A DNA stretch of 22,471 nt from an uncultured Lachnospiraceae bacterium (GCA_947003375.1 CAMQOJ010000012.1:1-22471); one strand, 5' to 3'. Counted from the stretch's first letter, positions 1 to 7,226 are shown. Program-made: numbers and translations. Notes: a model not told the origin generated them from the sequence alone.

Positions 1-1389
1 TCCATCCCTCTCTTCTTCCCCGCCCTGGCCTGTATCGATGCTGCGCCAGTAACGGTACAATCCAATCAGGACTATGTCCAGATAGCTCACTGTCCCAAAA
101 ATTCCCACGTTACACAGTTGGCTCAAGAATTCGTTATGGGCATTGGTATAGACGGCGTTCTCCCAATGGTCTCCCTTCCAGACATCAGAGCCCGCCCCCA
201 GTCTGTTGAACACCGCCTCCCCATAGCAGTCCGGCCCGGCCCCCAGCAGCTTGTCCTTGACATCCGCTGTCTCAAAGCTCTCCAGCGCGATTCGCCACAG
301 GAAGCCCCTGCCGTTGCCGAAGCTGTCGTCGATTCCCCTGCCAAGAAGGAAAATCAGCACGGCGGACATACAGACTCCCATGCCTCCGAGAAGCACCGCC
401 TTTCCAAGCCTGCCCGGACTCCTTCCGTCCAAAATCCGCCCTTTTCTCCAAAGCCAGACATAAGCCGTCACGCATATGCCACCGGCAATCAGCCAGACAT
501 GCCAGCCCACACGTCCGTATATATTGCCATCCAATACCACTGCTGCCTTATTTCCCCGAATCTTCATCAGATATCCCATAATCGGCATACAGAAAAAGAA
601 GCCGGTCAGGAGCCCGCACACCCTTTTCAGCACTGCCAGGCGTCCCCACCCCAAAAACAGGCAGGATGCCACACAGACCATCAGAATCAGCCAGCCGCCC
701 TGGCTGCCCTGTATCGCCAACAGCACAAAAGCCGCCACTGCCCCCACATAGAGCAGCGCCTCGAGCCATATCCTTTCTTCCTGCAGAAAATGGACCGCCA
801 AAAAAGCCAGCGCCACGCTGTAATAGCCGCACAGCCAATTGATGTTCCCTAACGTGGACAGCATATGGCTGTACTCCCAATCCCGATAGCTCCAGTACAC
901 CAGCAGCTTAAGCGGGTCTATCCCCAGACGGTGCAGCAAACCGAACAGCGTCACCAGGAAAAGCGCGATTTCCCCCAGGTACAGCGGCCAGCGCGCCCCG
1001 TCATATCCTCTGGATATGACGAAATAGGTTCCCACGAACAGCAGCTGGGAGAGCGCCCCCATATACCAGCCGCCATAACCCTTCCAGGCAAGCTGTCCGT
1101 AATCGCTCAGGAGCGCTGACAGCACCACGATAATTCCATAGGCGGCCATTGCCAGATCCATCATGCTGACAGCCTTCCGCCATTTTCTGAAACTGCGCAT
1201 ATCCGTACCGCAGATTCCCACCACCAGCCAAAGCCCCAGACAGAGGCAAGAGACATTCTTGAACAGCATGTATTTGGTATCGCCCAAATTCCAGTAGCCT
1301 TCCCCGGTATACAGGGGCAGCGCCACCAACAGCGCTACCATATACAATTTGCATAAGAGACTCAGAAATTCCTTCTTTCCGCTTTTCAT
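1..1389 (-). CDS. O-antigen ligase/polymerase-like membrane protein (3' end missing)
   Basis: An uninterrupted frame of 463 codons runs from ATG at 1389 to the left edge with no stop, so the gene is partial at its C-terminus. The product is very hydrophobic, with many predicted membrane segments (for example MVALLVALPLY near residue 17 and LFLVTLFGLLH near 150). Near residues 360-420 it carries a soluble stretch with LLGAGPDCYGEAVF and then TNAHNEFLSQLCNVGIFG. That arrangement, a G-x-G turn followed by an HNEFL-type motif, is typical of the O-antigen ligase/Wzy-like family (PF04932), whose members join or polymerise lipid-linked glycans at the outer face of the membrane. The acceptor cannot be told; in a Gram-positive cell an exopolysaccharide or capsule role is likely. 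It begins 45 bp after the AraC-type gene. AGGAGAAAGGG lies upstream but 12-18 nt away, so the ribosome binding site is poorly spaced. Confidence 0.8.
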   Translation of the reverse strand, partial: MKSGKKEFLSLLCKLYMVALLVALPLYTGEGYWNLGDTKYMLFKNVSCLCLGLWLVVGICGTDMRSFRKWRKAVSMMDLAMAAYGIIVVLSALLSDYGQLAWKGYGGWYMGALSQLLFVGTYFVISRGYDGARWPLYLGEIALFLVTLFGLLHRLGIDPLKLLVYWSYRDWEYSHMLSTLGNINWLCGYYSVALAFLAVHFLQEERIWLEALLYVGAVAAFVLLAIQGSQGGWLILMVCVASCLFLGWGRLAVLKRVCGLLTGFFFCMPIMGYLMKIRGNKAAVVLDGNIYGRVGWHVWLIAGGICVTAYVWLWRKGRILDGRSPGRLGKAVLLGGMGVCMSAVLIFLLGRGIDDSFGNGRGFLWRIALESFETADVKDKLLGAGPDCYGEAVFNRLGAGSDVWKGDHWENAVYTNAHNEFLSQLCNVGIFGTVSYLDIVLIGLYRYWRSIDTGQGGEEERDG

Positions 1390-1434
1390 GCCACAAGTAT
1401 GCCCTTTCTCCTATTTCCGTTTCCCATCTATGGC

Positions 1435-2253
1435 TCAGCTTTCCTTCCCCAGCATTTGTAAACGCTCCCGGGGCGATATTCCCAACCGCTTACGAAAAAC
1501 CCTGGAAAAATACAGGGGATCGCGGAAGCCGCACAGCGACGCGATATCCTGTACGCTGGTAAAGCCCTGCTCCATCAGAGTACAGGCATGCTGTATCCGC
1601 ACCACGTTCAGATATTCCGCCACCCCGATATGCAGCCTTTCCTTAAATACGCCTGATACATATTTCCGGTGGTATCCGAGGGCCTCTCCTATTTTCTCCA
1701 GGCTCAGTTCCATATCCGAAAAGTTATCATCGATATATCGTTTTATCCTCTCCGCCGAATCGCTTTTCCCTCTCTCTGCCCTCTCCTCCTCCAGAATCCG
1801 GCCTCCCAAGACCGAAAAAGTGTACAGCAACACGCTTTCGCTGCGCAGCTCCCTCATCATCGGACCGGCCCTGAGGGAATCCGACCAAAAATCCCCCACC
1901 TCACCAAAGTTCGGAAAAACGCAGTTCTGCCCGCTTATCTTCAATCTGTCCATTATCATATTGGCCCTGGCACCGATGTAGCTGATATAGATATGTTCAA
2001 GTCCGCCGGTATCCTCGATGGCAAATGGCACTGCCGGCAATACGAAAAAAAGCTCCCCCTCCTCCAAAGACCAGCATCGGCCCGGCATGTGCAGGATCCC
2101 ACTCCCCCTTGCCACGTAATGCATCCGATAGACAGAATGGCTCCTCATTCCCTCGAACTTCTGTCCCCTGGTCTCCAGAACAAAGTTGATGACATGAATG
2201 GCGTCATAATCTCTGCCACAGGGCATGAAATGACAGATATTCCTATCCTCCAT
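1435..2253 (-). CDS. AraC-family transcriptional regulator with cupin-like sensor domain
   Basis: A 272-residue protein. Its N-terminal half looks like an AraC-type cupin sensor (SVYRMHYVARGSGILHM, then EEGELFFVLPAVPFAI). Its last 100 residues form the two-helix-turn-helix AraC domain: ERIKRYIDDNFSDMELSLEK opens it, and the second HTH and signature read DIASLCGFRDPLYFSRVFRK. Such proteins usually sense a sugar or derivative and activate a neighbouring gene. The divergent oxidoreductase at 2455 is the natural target, though that is inference. The start at 2253 was chosen over an in-frame ATG 12 codons upstream for two reasons. GGAGGAGGAG sits just before 2253, and the promoter at 2295-2323 would start transcription almost on top of the upstream ATG. 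The ligand is unknown. Confidence 0.9.
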   Translation of the reverse strand: MEDRNICHFMPCGRDYDAIHVINFVLETRGQKFEGMRSHSVYRMHYVARGSGILHMPGRCWSLEEGELFFVLPAVPFAIEDTGGLEHIYISYIGARANMIMDRLKISGQNCVFPNFGEVGDFWSDSLRAGPMMRELRSESVLLYTFSVLGGRILEEERAERGKSDSAERIKRYIDDNFSDMELSLEKIGEALGYHRKYVSGVFKERLHIGVAEYLNVVRIQHACTLMEQGFTSVQDIASLCGFRDPLYFSRVFRKRLGISPRERLQMLGKES

Positions 2254-2294
2254 GGTCTCCTCCTCCGTTCTACCGCGCCGAATCATCACATCCT

Positions 2295-2323
2295 ATCATA
2301 TCCTTTCAAGGCTGTTCTGTCAA
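2295..2323 (-). promoter_or_regulatory. Sigma-A promoter of the AraC-type regulator
   Basis: On the minus strand, TTGACA (2323-2318) is separated by exactly 17 bp from TATGAT (2300-2295). This is a near-perfect housekeeping promoter. The expected start, near 2288, leaves about 35 nt of leader with a strong GGAGGAGGAG site before ATG 2253. Confidence 0.85.
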
Positions 2324-2388
2324 CAATAAGGCTCTCATTTTCTGAAAATGCGCATGACTTTATTCCATGTATATAAGGATATAATCCA

Positions 2389-2417
2389 TTGTCATTTTCC
2401 GGGAAACATGATATTCT
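2389..2417 (+). promoter_or_regulatory. Probable promoter of the Gfo/Idh/MocA gene
   Basis: TTGTCA (2389-2394), a 17-bp spacer and TATTCT (2412-2417) precede the oxidoreductase, with AGGAGG at 2441-2446. The -10 box is weak (4 of 6), which would fit a promoter needing the divergent AraC-type activator. Positions 2324-2388 between the two promoters are AT-rich and are the likely regulator-binding zone. I could not identify a clear pair of direct repeats there. Confidence 0.55.
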
Positions 2418-2454
2418 CCCCTTATCACATTATCAGAGACAGGAGGGCATACTT

Positions 2455-3753
2455 ATGAAGAAAATCAGAATCGGCGTATTCGGCGCCGGGCGCGGCTCCA
2501 GCATGATCAACTACTGTAAAGCCGCAGACCATGCGCAGCTGGTGGCCATCTGCGACAAATGGGAGGAAAGCCTGCGGCGTCATAAAGAGCGCAGTCCTGA
2601 AATGGACATCGCCTATTACACGGATTTCGATGAATTCATCCGGCACGATATGGATGCCGTCATCCTGGCCAATTACGCCAACGAGCATGCCCCCTTTGCC
2701 ATTCAGGCCATGAAGGCGGGCAAGCACGTCTTCTCGGAGGTGCTCCCGGTGCAGACCCTGAAGGAGGCCGTGGAGCTGATTGAGGCCGTGGAAGAGACGG
2801 GCATGACCTATGCCTATGGGGAGAACTATTGCTACATGTCCGCCCCCTATGAGATGCGCAGGCTCTACCGGGAGGGCGCCATCGGGGAGTTCGAGTACGG
2901 CGAAGGCGAATATGTGCACAACTGCGAGCCCATCTGGCCCGGTATCACCTACGGCGAAAGGGACCACTGGCGCAACAATATGTATTCCACTTTCTACTGC
3001 ACCCATTCCATCGGCCCCCTCATCCACATGACAGGGCTACGCCCTGTATCCGTCACCGGCTTCGAGGGGCATAAGAACGAAAGGGGCCTGCGCAAGGGCA
3101 GCAAGGGCGGCGCCTTCGGCATGGAAATGATCACCTTGGAGAACGGCGGCATCATAAAGAGTATCCACGGGGAACTCTACCGCAATTCCGTCTGGTACTG
3201 CGCCTACGGCTCCAAGGGCAGCATGGAATCCGCCAGGGAGGGTGCTTCATCGGATGGTGTCGAACGCATTTACGTCCATGCAGATTCTTTTTCCGGCGCC
3301 TATGACGACTGTATCCGGCAGGATTACCTTCCCGTGCGGCAGCTGGGGGATTCCGGAAAGGACTTCGGCCACGGAGGTTCGGACTTCTATACCATGTACA
3401 ATTTCATCGAAAGGCTCCTGGGCAATGAAGCCACGGACATCATAGACGTTTACGAGGCCCTGGATATGTTTTTGCCCGGAATGTTCGCCTACCGCTCCAT
3501 CTTAAAAGGTGGCGTCCCCATGGAGATACCCAACCTGCGCGACCCTGCCGTGCGCAACCTCTACCGAGAAGACACGGCATGCACGGATCCGAAAGCGGCC
3601 GGGGATATGCTGCTCCCTACCATGTCCACGGGCACGCCGGACATCGATGATGCGGTGTACGCGCTCATGCGGGAGAAATGGCTGGCAGAACTACAGTCCA
3701 ATCAAGGTTATGTGGCCGCCACCTTTGCCCAGGGCAGCGGAAAGTCCGAATGA
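2455..3753 (+). CDS. Gfo/Idh/MocA-family NAD(P)-dependent oxidoreductase
   Basis: A 432-residue protein. It opens with the Rossmann segment KIRIGVFGAGRGS (residues 3-15), followed by HAQLVAICDKWEES and GKHVFSEVLPVQTLKEAVEL, the usual order of the Gfo/Idh/MocA N-terminal domain. The C-terminal half is the alpha/beta dimerisation and substrate domain. Relatives oxidise or reduce sugars, inositols or sugar derivatives with NAD(P). The lysine of the common E-K-P motif is not present: the equivalent stretch reads SEVLPVQ, so chemistry may differ from the classical dehydrogenases. The ATG at 2455 was chosen because AGGAGG lies 8 nt upstream; an in-frame ATG at 2389 falls inside the promoter. It is the only gene on the plus strand and converges with the anti-sigma gene 17 bp away. 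Substrate unknown. Confidence 0.88.
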   Translation: MKKIRIGVFGAGRGSSMINYCKAADHAQLVAICDKWEESLRRHKERSPEMDIAYYTDFDEFIRHDMDAVILANYANEHAPFAIQAMKAGKHVFSEVLPVQTLKEAVELIEAVEETGMTYAYGENYCYMSAPYEMRRLYREGAIGEFEYGEGEYVHNCEPIWPGITYGERDHWRNNMYSTFYCTHSIGPLIHMTGLRPVSVTGFEGHKNERGLRKGSKGGAFGMEMITLENGGIIKSIHGELYRNSVWYCAYGSKGSMESAREGASSDGVERIYVHADSFSGAYDDCIRQDYLPVRQLGDSGKDFGHGGSDFYTMYNFIERLLGNEATDIIDVYEALDMFLPGMFAYRSILKGGVPMEIPNLRDPAVRNLYREDTACTDPKAAGDMLLPTMSTGTPDIDDAVYALMREKWLAELQSNQGYVAATFAQGSGKSE

Positions 3754-3770
3754 TTTCTGAAATATCGTGT

Positions 3771-4721
3771 TCAACGGCCATGACCGGTTTTATGGCCATG
3801 GCCCTTTTCTCTGTGGCCGTCCTTGTCCTGCTCTGTGGGCTGCGGGGCAGGGGATTCGGCGGAGGATTCGGCGGGCGCTTCCCCGGATTGTTCGGTAGCT
3901 TGACTGCTTTCATTCGTCATTCCGTCCTCTCCCTCATTCCCGGCCCCGTCTCCCGCCTCATCCTCCTTCTCAGGCTCCGTCCCGCCTCCATGCCTTCCCC
4001 CATGTCCGTCTCCATGGTTCGCGCCGTGCTCATGCTCCTCGATCCTGCCGTTGATCTGGGACATGCTCATCTCATGGCAGTCCTCCACGGTGACGGTGGG
4101 CTCGTACCGCAGCAGCACCTGGTAGGCCAGGTACTTCCCCAGGGACAGCCCGTTCCCGTGGGCCTCCTCCACCAGGCTCATGTCCGCCCTGACGCTGACC
4201 CCTCCATGCTCCACGCAGCCGGAGGAACGGGCGATCTCCTCCAGCATCTGCTCCTCCCTGGGAGCGCTGTCCGTGGCCACCGTAAAGGTCAGCGCCGCGT
4301 CCCGGGTCAGATAGGGCTGCATGCCCTCGCTGCCCACGATGCTCTCGATGGCGTCCCCGTAGCGCATCCCCTTCACCGAGACCCCCTCCAGGATCCCCTG
4401 GCCGTCCTCATTATAAGCCTCCACACCGATGACCCTGTCCAGCCGGTTCAGAGTAAGCTCCAGAGAGGGATTCAAATCGATGCTGACATAGGCCACGGGC
4501 ATCCACAGCATGGCATAGGCGCCGATGCACAGGAATACCGTGAGCATGGCCCCGGCGGCGCTCAGCGCCAGGCGGAAAGCGGGACGGGACAGGCCTCTAT
4601 TCTTAGAGCGCCCCTGCTCAAGCTGTCTGGCGTCCCGCAGGAATTCTTTTGTGGAGGCCTTCAGCTCTTCGCTTGCCCGCACGCAGTCAAACGCTTTCCC
4701 GATTCTGTTCTCCTGCCTCAT
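3771..4721 (-). CDS. RsgI-like membrane anti-sigma factor
   Basis: A 316-residue protein in three parts. The first is a short cytoplasmic N-terminus (about 50 residues, IGKAFDCVRASEELKASTKE), the expected sigma-binding part. The second is one membrane helix near 51-73. The third is an extracellular region beginning AYVSIDLNPSLELTLNRLDR, the signature of the RsgI middle domain. The last 110 residues are low complexity: acidic, Pro/Ser/Glu-rich, with His/Gly clusters GANHGDGHGGRHGGG and HREKGHGHKTGHGR. It should hold the upstream ECF sigma factor inactive until an envelope signal releases it (inference from the family and gene order). ATG 4721 overlaps the sigma stop as TGATG, with GGAGG 9 nt upstream; a GTG one codon earlier is possible. 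RsgI is known as the partner of SigI, so pairing with an ECF-type sigma is notable. Confidence 0.85.
   Translation of the reverse strand: MRQENRIGKAFDCVRASEELKASTKEFLRDARQLEQGRSKNRGLSRPAFRLALSAAGAMLTVFLCIGAYAMLWMPVAYVSIDLNPSLELTLNRLDRVIGVEAYNEDGQGILEGVSVKGMRYGDAIESIVGSEGMQPYLTRDAALTFTVATDSAPREEQMLEEIARSSGCVEHGGVSVRADMSLVEEAHGNGLSLGKYLAYQVLLRYEPTVTVEDCHEMSMSQINGRIEEHEHGANHGDGHGGRHGGGTEPEKEDEAGDGAGNEGEDGMTNESSQATEQSGEAPAESSAESPAPQPTEQDKDGHREKGHGHKTGHGR
3776..3808 (+). terminator. Possible weak terminator of the oxidoreductase gene, inside the convergent gene
   Basis: GGCCAT (3776-3781) can pair with ATGGCC at 3792-3797 or again at 3798-3803, followed by TTTT at 3805-3808. The stem is short and lies within the last codons of the convergent anti-sigma gene, because only 17 bp separate the two stop codons. 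Low confidence. Confidence 0.3.
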
Positions 4722-5224
4722 CACAAATCACCTCCCAGCGCTTCCTTCAGCATGGTCCGCCCTCTCGACAGGAGCGAATAGACCGTATTTTCCTTTTTGC
4801 CCAGAATCTTTCCGATCTCCCCGGCCGAGTAGCCCTCGTAATAATGCAGGTAAATGGTGTCCTTGTACTTTGCCGGCAGGGCCAATACCGCATCCAGCAC
4901 CTCTGTCTGCTCGGGCGGGATCGATGCCGCCTCCTCCGCCAGCTCCTCCAGAGGCAGGGCGCTGTGGCGGAAGAAGCTTTTCAGATAATCCCGGCAGGCA
5001 TTCAGGGTGACGCGGATGAACCACGCTTTCTCATGCTCCGGGCTCTCAAAGCTCCCTTCATACAGCAAATATTTTAAGAACACTGTCTGAAACACATCCT
5101 CTGTGTCCGCGGCGTTCTTCACATGATAAAGACAAATCCGTCTTATCATGTCCGAATACCGTTCCACCGCACTGTCTACCTCAACTTCGCTGCGCACCGC
5201 TCCACCGCCTTTGCCGCCTCTCAT
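4721..5224 (-). CDS. ECF-type RNA polymerase sigma factor (sigma-70 family)
   Basis: A 167-residue protein of ECF size and layout. Region 2 spans roughly residues 20-85 (YSDMIRRICLYHVKNAADTE, then DVFQTVFLKYLL and AWFIRVTLNACRDYLKS). After a short linker, region 4 lies at about 110-160, with LPAKYKDTIYLHYYEGYSAG and a recognition helix ending KKENTVYSLLSRGR. No sigma-1.1 or sigma-3 region is present. It would direct RNA polymerase to a small regulon, probably including its own operon. The ATG at 5224 was chosen because GGAGG (5237-5233) is 8 nt upstream; the GTG at 5230 would be only 2 nt from it. The gene is overlapped by the anti-sigma gene, which implies translational coupling. Confidence 0.92.
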   Translation of the reverse strand: MRGGKGGGAVRSEVEVDSAVERYSDMIRRICLYHVKNAADTEDVFQTVFLKYLLYEGSFESPEHEKAWFIRVTLNACRDYLKSFFRHSALPLEELAEEAASIPPEQTEVLDAVLALPAKYKDTIYLHYYEGYSAGEIGKILGKKENTVYSLLSRGRTMLKEALGGDL

Positions 5225-5257
5225 CCCCACTGCCTCCGCCGGGATGCCTATCCTTCG

Positions 5258-5303
5258 CCGCTTCCTGCCCCGCCGCCCTGCCCGGGCGCTCCGCTTCCTG
5301 CCC
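5258..5303. repeat. Short direct repeat in the gap upstream of the ECF sigma gene
   Basis: CCGCTTCCTGCCC occurs at 5258-5270 and again at 5291-5303, 33 bp apart. It lies in the 139-bp GC-rich gap between the secreted-protein gene and the sigma gene. No function is evident and it may be chance in a biased sequence. Confidence 0.45.
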
Positions 5304-5320
5304 GCAGATCCCCATACCGC

Positions 5321-5351
5321 AAAAGGGACTGCCGCATGCTACGGCAATCCC
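5321..5351 (-). terminator. Hairpin with short T-run between secreted-protein and sigma genes (attenuator-like)
   Basis: On the minus strand, GGGATTGCCG (5351-5342) pairs with CGGCAGTCCC (5334-5325) over 10 bp with one G-T wobble and a 7-nt loop. TTTT (5324-5321) follows. It starts 12 nt after the stop of the secreted-protein gene. The T-run is short, so partial termination is more likely than complete. It would make the first gene more abundant than the sigma and anti-sigma genes. Confidence 0.6.
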
Positions 5352-5363
5352 CGCTCCTTACCT

Positions 5364-5930
5364 TCAATGATGTCCGCGGCCGTGATGGCCGGAGCCGTGG
5401 CGGCCTCCTCCGTAGCTGCCGGAATAGCAGTTCCATCCTCCCTGGCCCATGCCGCAGCCATGCCCCGTGCCGTCGTAGTACGGGCATGCGGTGCTTCCGT
5501 CATAGGATCCGTATACCGTCTGGGCCTGCGCCTGGGGCGCCTCCTCTGCCGGGGCCTGATCCTCCGCCGCCGTGCTCACTGCGGGCTGGCCCTGGGCCGC
5601 CACACCGGCTCCAGGCTGGCTCTCAGGCGCTGCCGCCGGAGCCTGATCCTCTACCGCCGTGCCCTGGGCCGTACCATACGCCGCCCCGCCGTGGCAATAC
5701 TCCCAGTAGTCGCAGACCCCGCTCACATCGATGCCCCAGTAGGCGCAGTCCTGTCCGCCGCCATAGCAGTACAGATGATGTCCGCCCTCATGGCTCCTTT
5801 CGTACTGCCGCAGGCCGCTGCCCTGAATCACTCTGCCCGCGCAGGCCCCATGATGCCCTGCGGAAACGGTCATGCCCATGGACAGCGCCAGCACAAGGGC
5901 CGTCCCCATTGAAATGATTTTCTTCTTCAT
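5364..5930 (-). CDS. Secreted Cys/His/Gly-rich protein of unknown function
   Basis: A 188-residue protein. It starts with a clear Sec signal peptide (MKKKIISMGTALVLALSMG, likely cleavage after TVSA). The mature part has eight cysteines in two aromatic/Gly-rich clusters: four from YCYGGGQDC to DYWEYCHGG, and three from ACPYYDGTGHGCG to WNC. An Ala/Gln/Pro/Glu-rich linker with EDQAPA twice separates them. The tail is GGGRHGSGHHGRGHH. I recognise no family. Paired cysteines outside the cell suggest disulfides; the His-rich ends suggest possible metal binding (both inference). The ATG at 5930 has GGAGG 9 nt upstream; an in-frame GTG at 5936 is too close to that site. It is the first gene of the ECF/RsgI unit, so it may be a target, an envelope-damage reporter or a modulator of the pathway. 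Confidence 0.8.
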   Translation of the reverse strand: MKKKIISMGTALVLALSMGMTVSAGHHGACAGRVIQGSGLRQYERSHEGGHHLYCYGGGQDCAYWGIDVSGVCDYWEYCHGGAAYGTAQGTAVEDQAPAAAPESQPGAGVAAQGQPAVSTAAEDQAPAEEAPQAQAQTVYGSYDGSTACPYYDGTGHGCGMGQGGWNCYSGSYGGGRHGSGHHGRGHH

Positions 5931-5980
5931 CCTCACATACCTCCGTTCTGATAAATGCCGTTGTTTTCATGTCTTTACTT

Positions 5981-6011
5981 ATAATACGACAGACCGGAGG
6001 GAAACCTTGCA
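5981..6011 (-). promoter_or_regulatory. Candidate ECF-sigma promoter of the secreted-protein/sigma/anti-sigma unit
   Basis: On the minus strand, TGCAAGG (6011-6005) followed by a T/C-rich stretch lies 16 bp upstream of CGTATTAT (5988-5981). A GCAA-type -35 and a CGTA-type -10 at this spacing resemble ECF promoters of Firmicutes rather than TTGACA/TATAAT. This would make the unit autoregulated. TATTAT within the -10 could also serve sigma-A, so the call is moderate. No terminator separates it from the end of dnaJ at 6030. Confidence 0.55.
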
Positions 6012-6029
6012 TTTATTCTGCAAAAAAAT

Positions 6030-7226
6030 TTATTTGTCGAAAATCTCTTTCCAGGATTTCTTTTTCTTGCCTTCCTTATGGGCCTCCTTGCCCTCCTCCC
6101 CATGCTCCGGTTCCGAGGACACGTTCTTGGTCGCGTTCAGCGAATTTCCCGTGATCTCGTCGAACTGGCGCAGCAGCTCCCTGGCCTCTGGCTTGAGCTT
6201 GTCGGGCACCTGCACCACCAAAGTCACATAGTGGTCGCCCCGCACGTCCTTGTTCCGCCAGGAGGGCACGCCCTTGCCCCGCAGCCGTATCCGGGTATCC
6301 GTCTGGGTGCCGGCCTTCACGTCATAGATGACCTTGCCGTCCACGGTGTCGATCAGGATCTCGCCCCCCAGGGCCGCCACCGCAAAGGACACGGGGACAG
6401 TGGAATAGATGTCGAAATCCTGCCGCTGGAAGATGGGATGCCGCCCTACAATCACCTCGATCAGCACATCCCCTCTGGGGCCTCCGTTGATGCCCGGCTC
6501 GCCCAGGCCCGGCATGCGGGTGGACTGGCCGTTGTCGATCCCCGCGGGGATGTCTACGGAATAACGTTTTTTCATGGATATATATCCGGTTCCACGGCAA
6601 TCCGCGCACTTGTCCTTGATGATCTTGCCGCTGCCCTGGCAGTCGGGACAGGTCTGCACGTTGCGGACAGTGCCGAAGAGGGACTGCTGGGTGAAGACCA
6701 CCTGGCCCTTGCCGCCGCACTTGGGGCAGGTCTCGGGGCTGGTGCCGGGCTTTGCGCCGGAGCCGTTACAGGTCTTACAGGTCTCCTTCACGTTCAGCTC
6801 GATCTCTTTCTTGCAGCCGAACACAGCCTCCTCAAAAGTGATGCGGACGCTGGTCCGCAGGTTCGCGCCCTTCATGGGGCCGTTGCTGCGGCCTCTGCTG
6901 CGGCCCCCTCCGAAGAGGTCGCCGAAGATATCGCCGAAAATATCGCCGAAGTCAGCCCCGCTGAAATCGAACCCTCCGCCTCCGCCCATTCCGCCTTCGA
7001 AAGCGGCATGGCCGAACTGATCGTACTGCCGTCTCTTGTCCGGGTCGCTCAACACGGCATAGGCTTCCGAGGCCTCCTTGAATTTCTTCTCCGCCTCCGC
7101 ATCCCCCGGATTCATGTCCGGATGATACTTCTTCGCCAGCGCGCGGTACGATTTCTTGATCGCCGCATCGTCCGCACCCTTATCCACGCCCAGGACCTCA
7201 TAATAATCCCGCTTCTGCTCCGCCAT
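6030..7226 (-). CDS. dnaJ: Chaperone protein DnaJ (Hsp40)
   Basis: A 398-residue type I J-protein that delivers unfolded substrates to DnaK and stimulates its ATPase. The J-domain spans residues 5-70 with HPD at 35-37. A Gly/Phe-rich linker follows (GGMGGGGGFDFSG and repeated DIFGD). Then come four zinc-finger repeats, CKTCNGSG, CPKCGGKG, CPDCQGSG and CADCRGTG, and the C-terminal substrate-binding domains. The last 40 residues are a Lys/Glu/His-rich tail. ATG 7226 was chosen because GAGGTG lies just upstream; a GTG three codons earlier forms part of that site. It is the last gene of the heat-shock operon, 213 bp after dnaK. The next gene is the secreted-protein gene rather than prmA, which often follows dnaJ in Firmicutes. 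Confidence 0.97.
   Translation of the reverse strand: MAEQKRDYYEVLGVDKGADDAAIKKSYRALAKKYHPDMNPGDAEAEKKFKEASEAYAVLSDPDKRRQYDQFGHAAFEGGMGGGGGFDFSGADFGDIFGDIFGDLFGGGRSRGRSNGPMKGANLRTSVRITFEEAVFGCKKEIELNVKETCKTCNGSGAKPGTSPETCPKCGGKGQVVFTQQSLFGTVRNVQTCPDCQGSGKIIKDKCADCRGTGYISMKKRYSVDIPAGIDNGQSTRMPGLGEPGINGGPRGDVLIEVIVGRHPIFQRQDFDIYSTVPVSFAVAALGGEILIDTVDGKVIYDVKAGTQTDTRIRLRGKGVPSWRNKDVRGDHYVTLVVQVPDKLKPEARELLRQFDEITGNSLNATKNVSSEPEHGEEGKEAHKEGKKKKSWKEIFDK

Noticed and set aside
118..852. Plus-strand open frame of 244 codons opposite the O-antigen ligase-like gene
   Set aside because: Its product is Pro/His/Gln-rich without domains, whereas the minus strand holds a continuous membrane protein with a family motif across the same DNA.
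6005..6023. TTGCA/TGCAA inverted repeat after dnaJ as a terminator
   Set aside because: The stem is only 5 bp and no T-run follows on the minus strand; it overlaps the ECF-like promoter instead.
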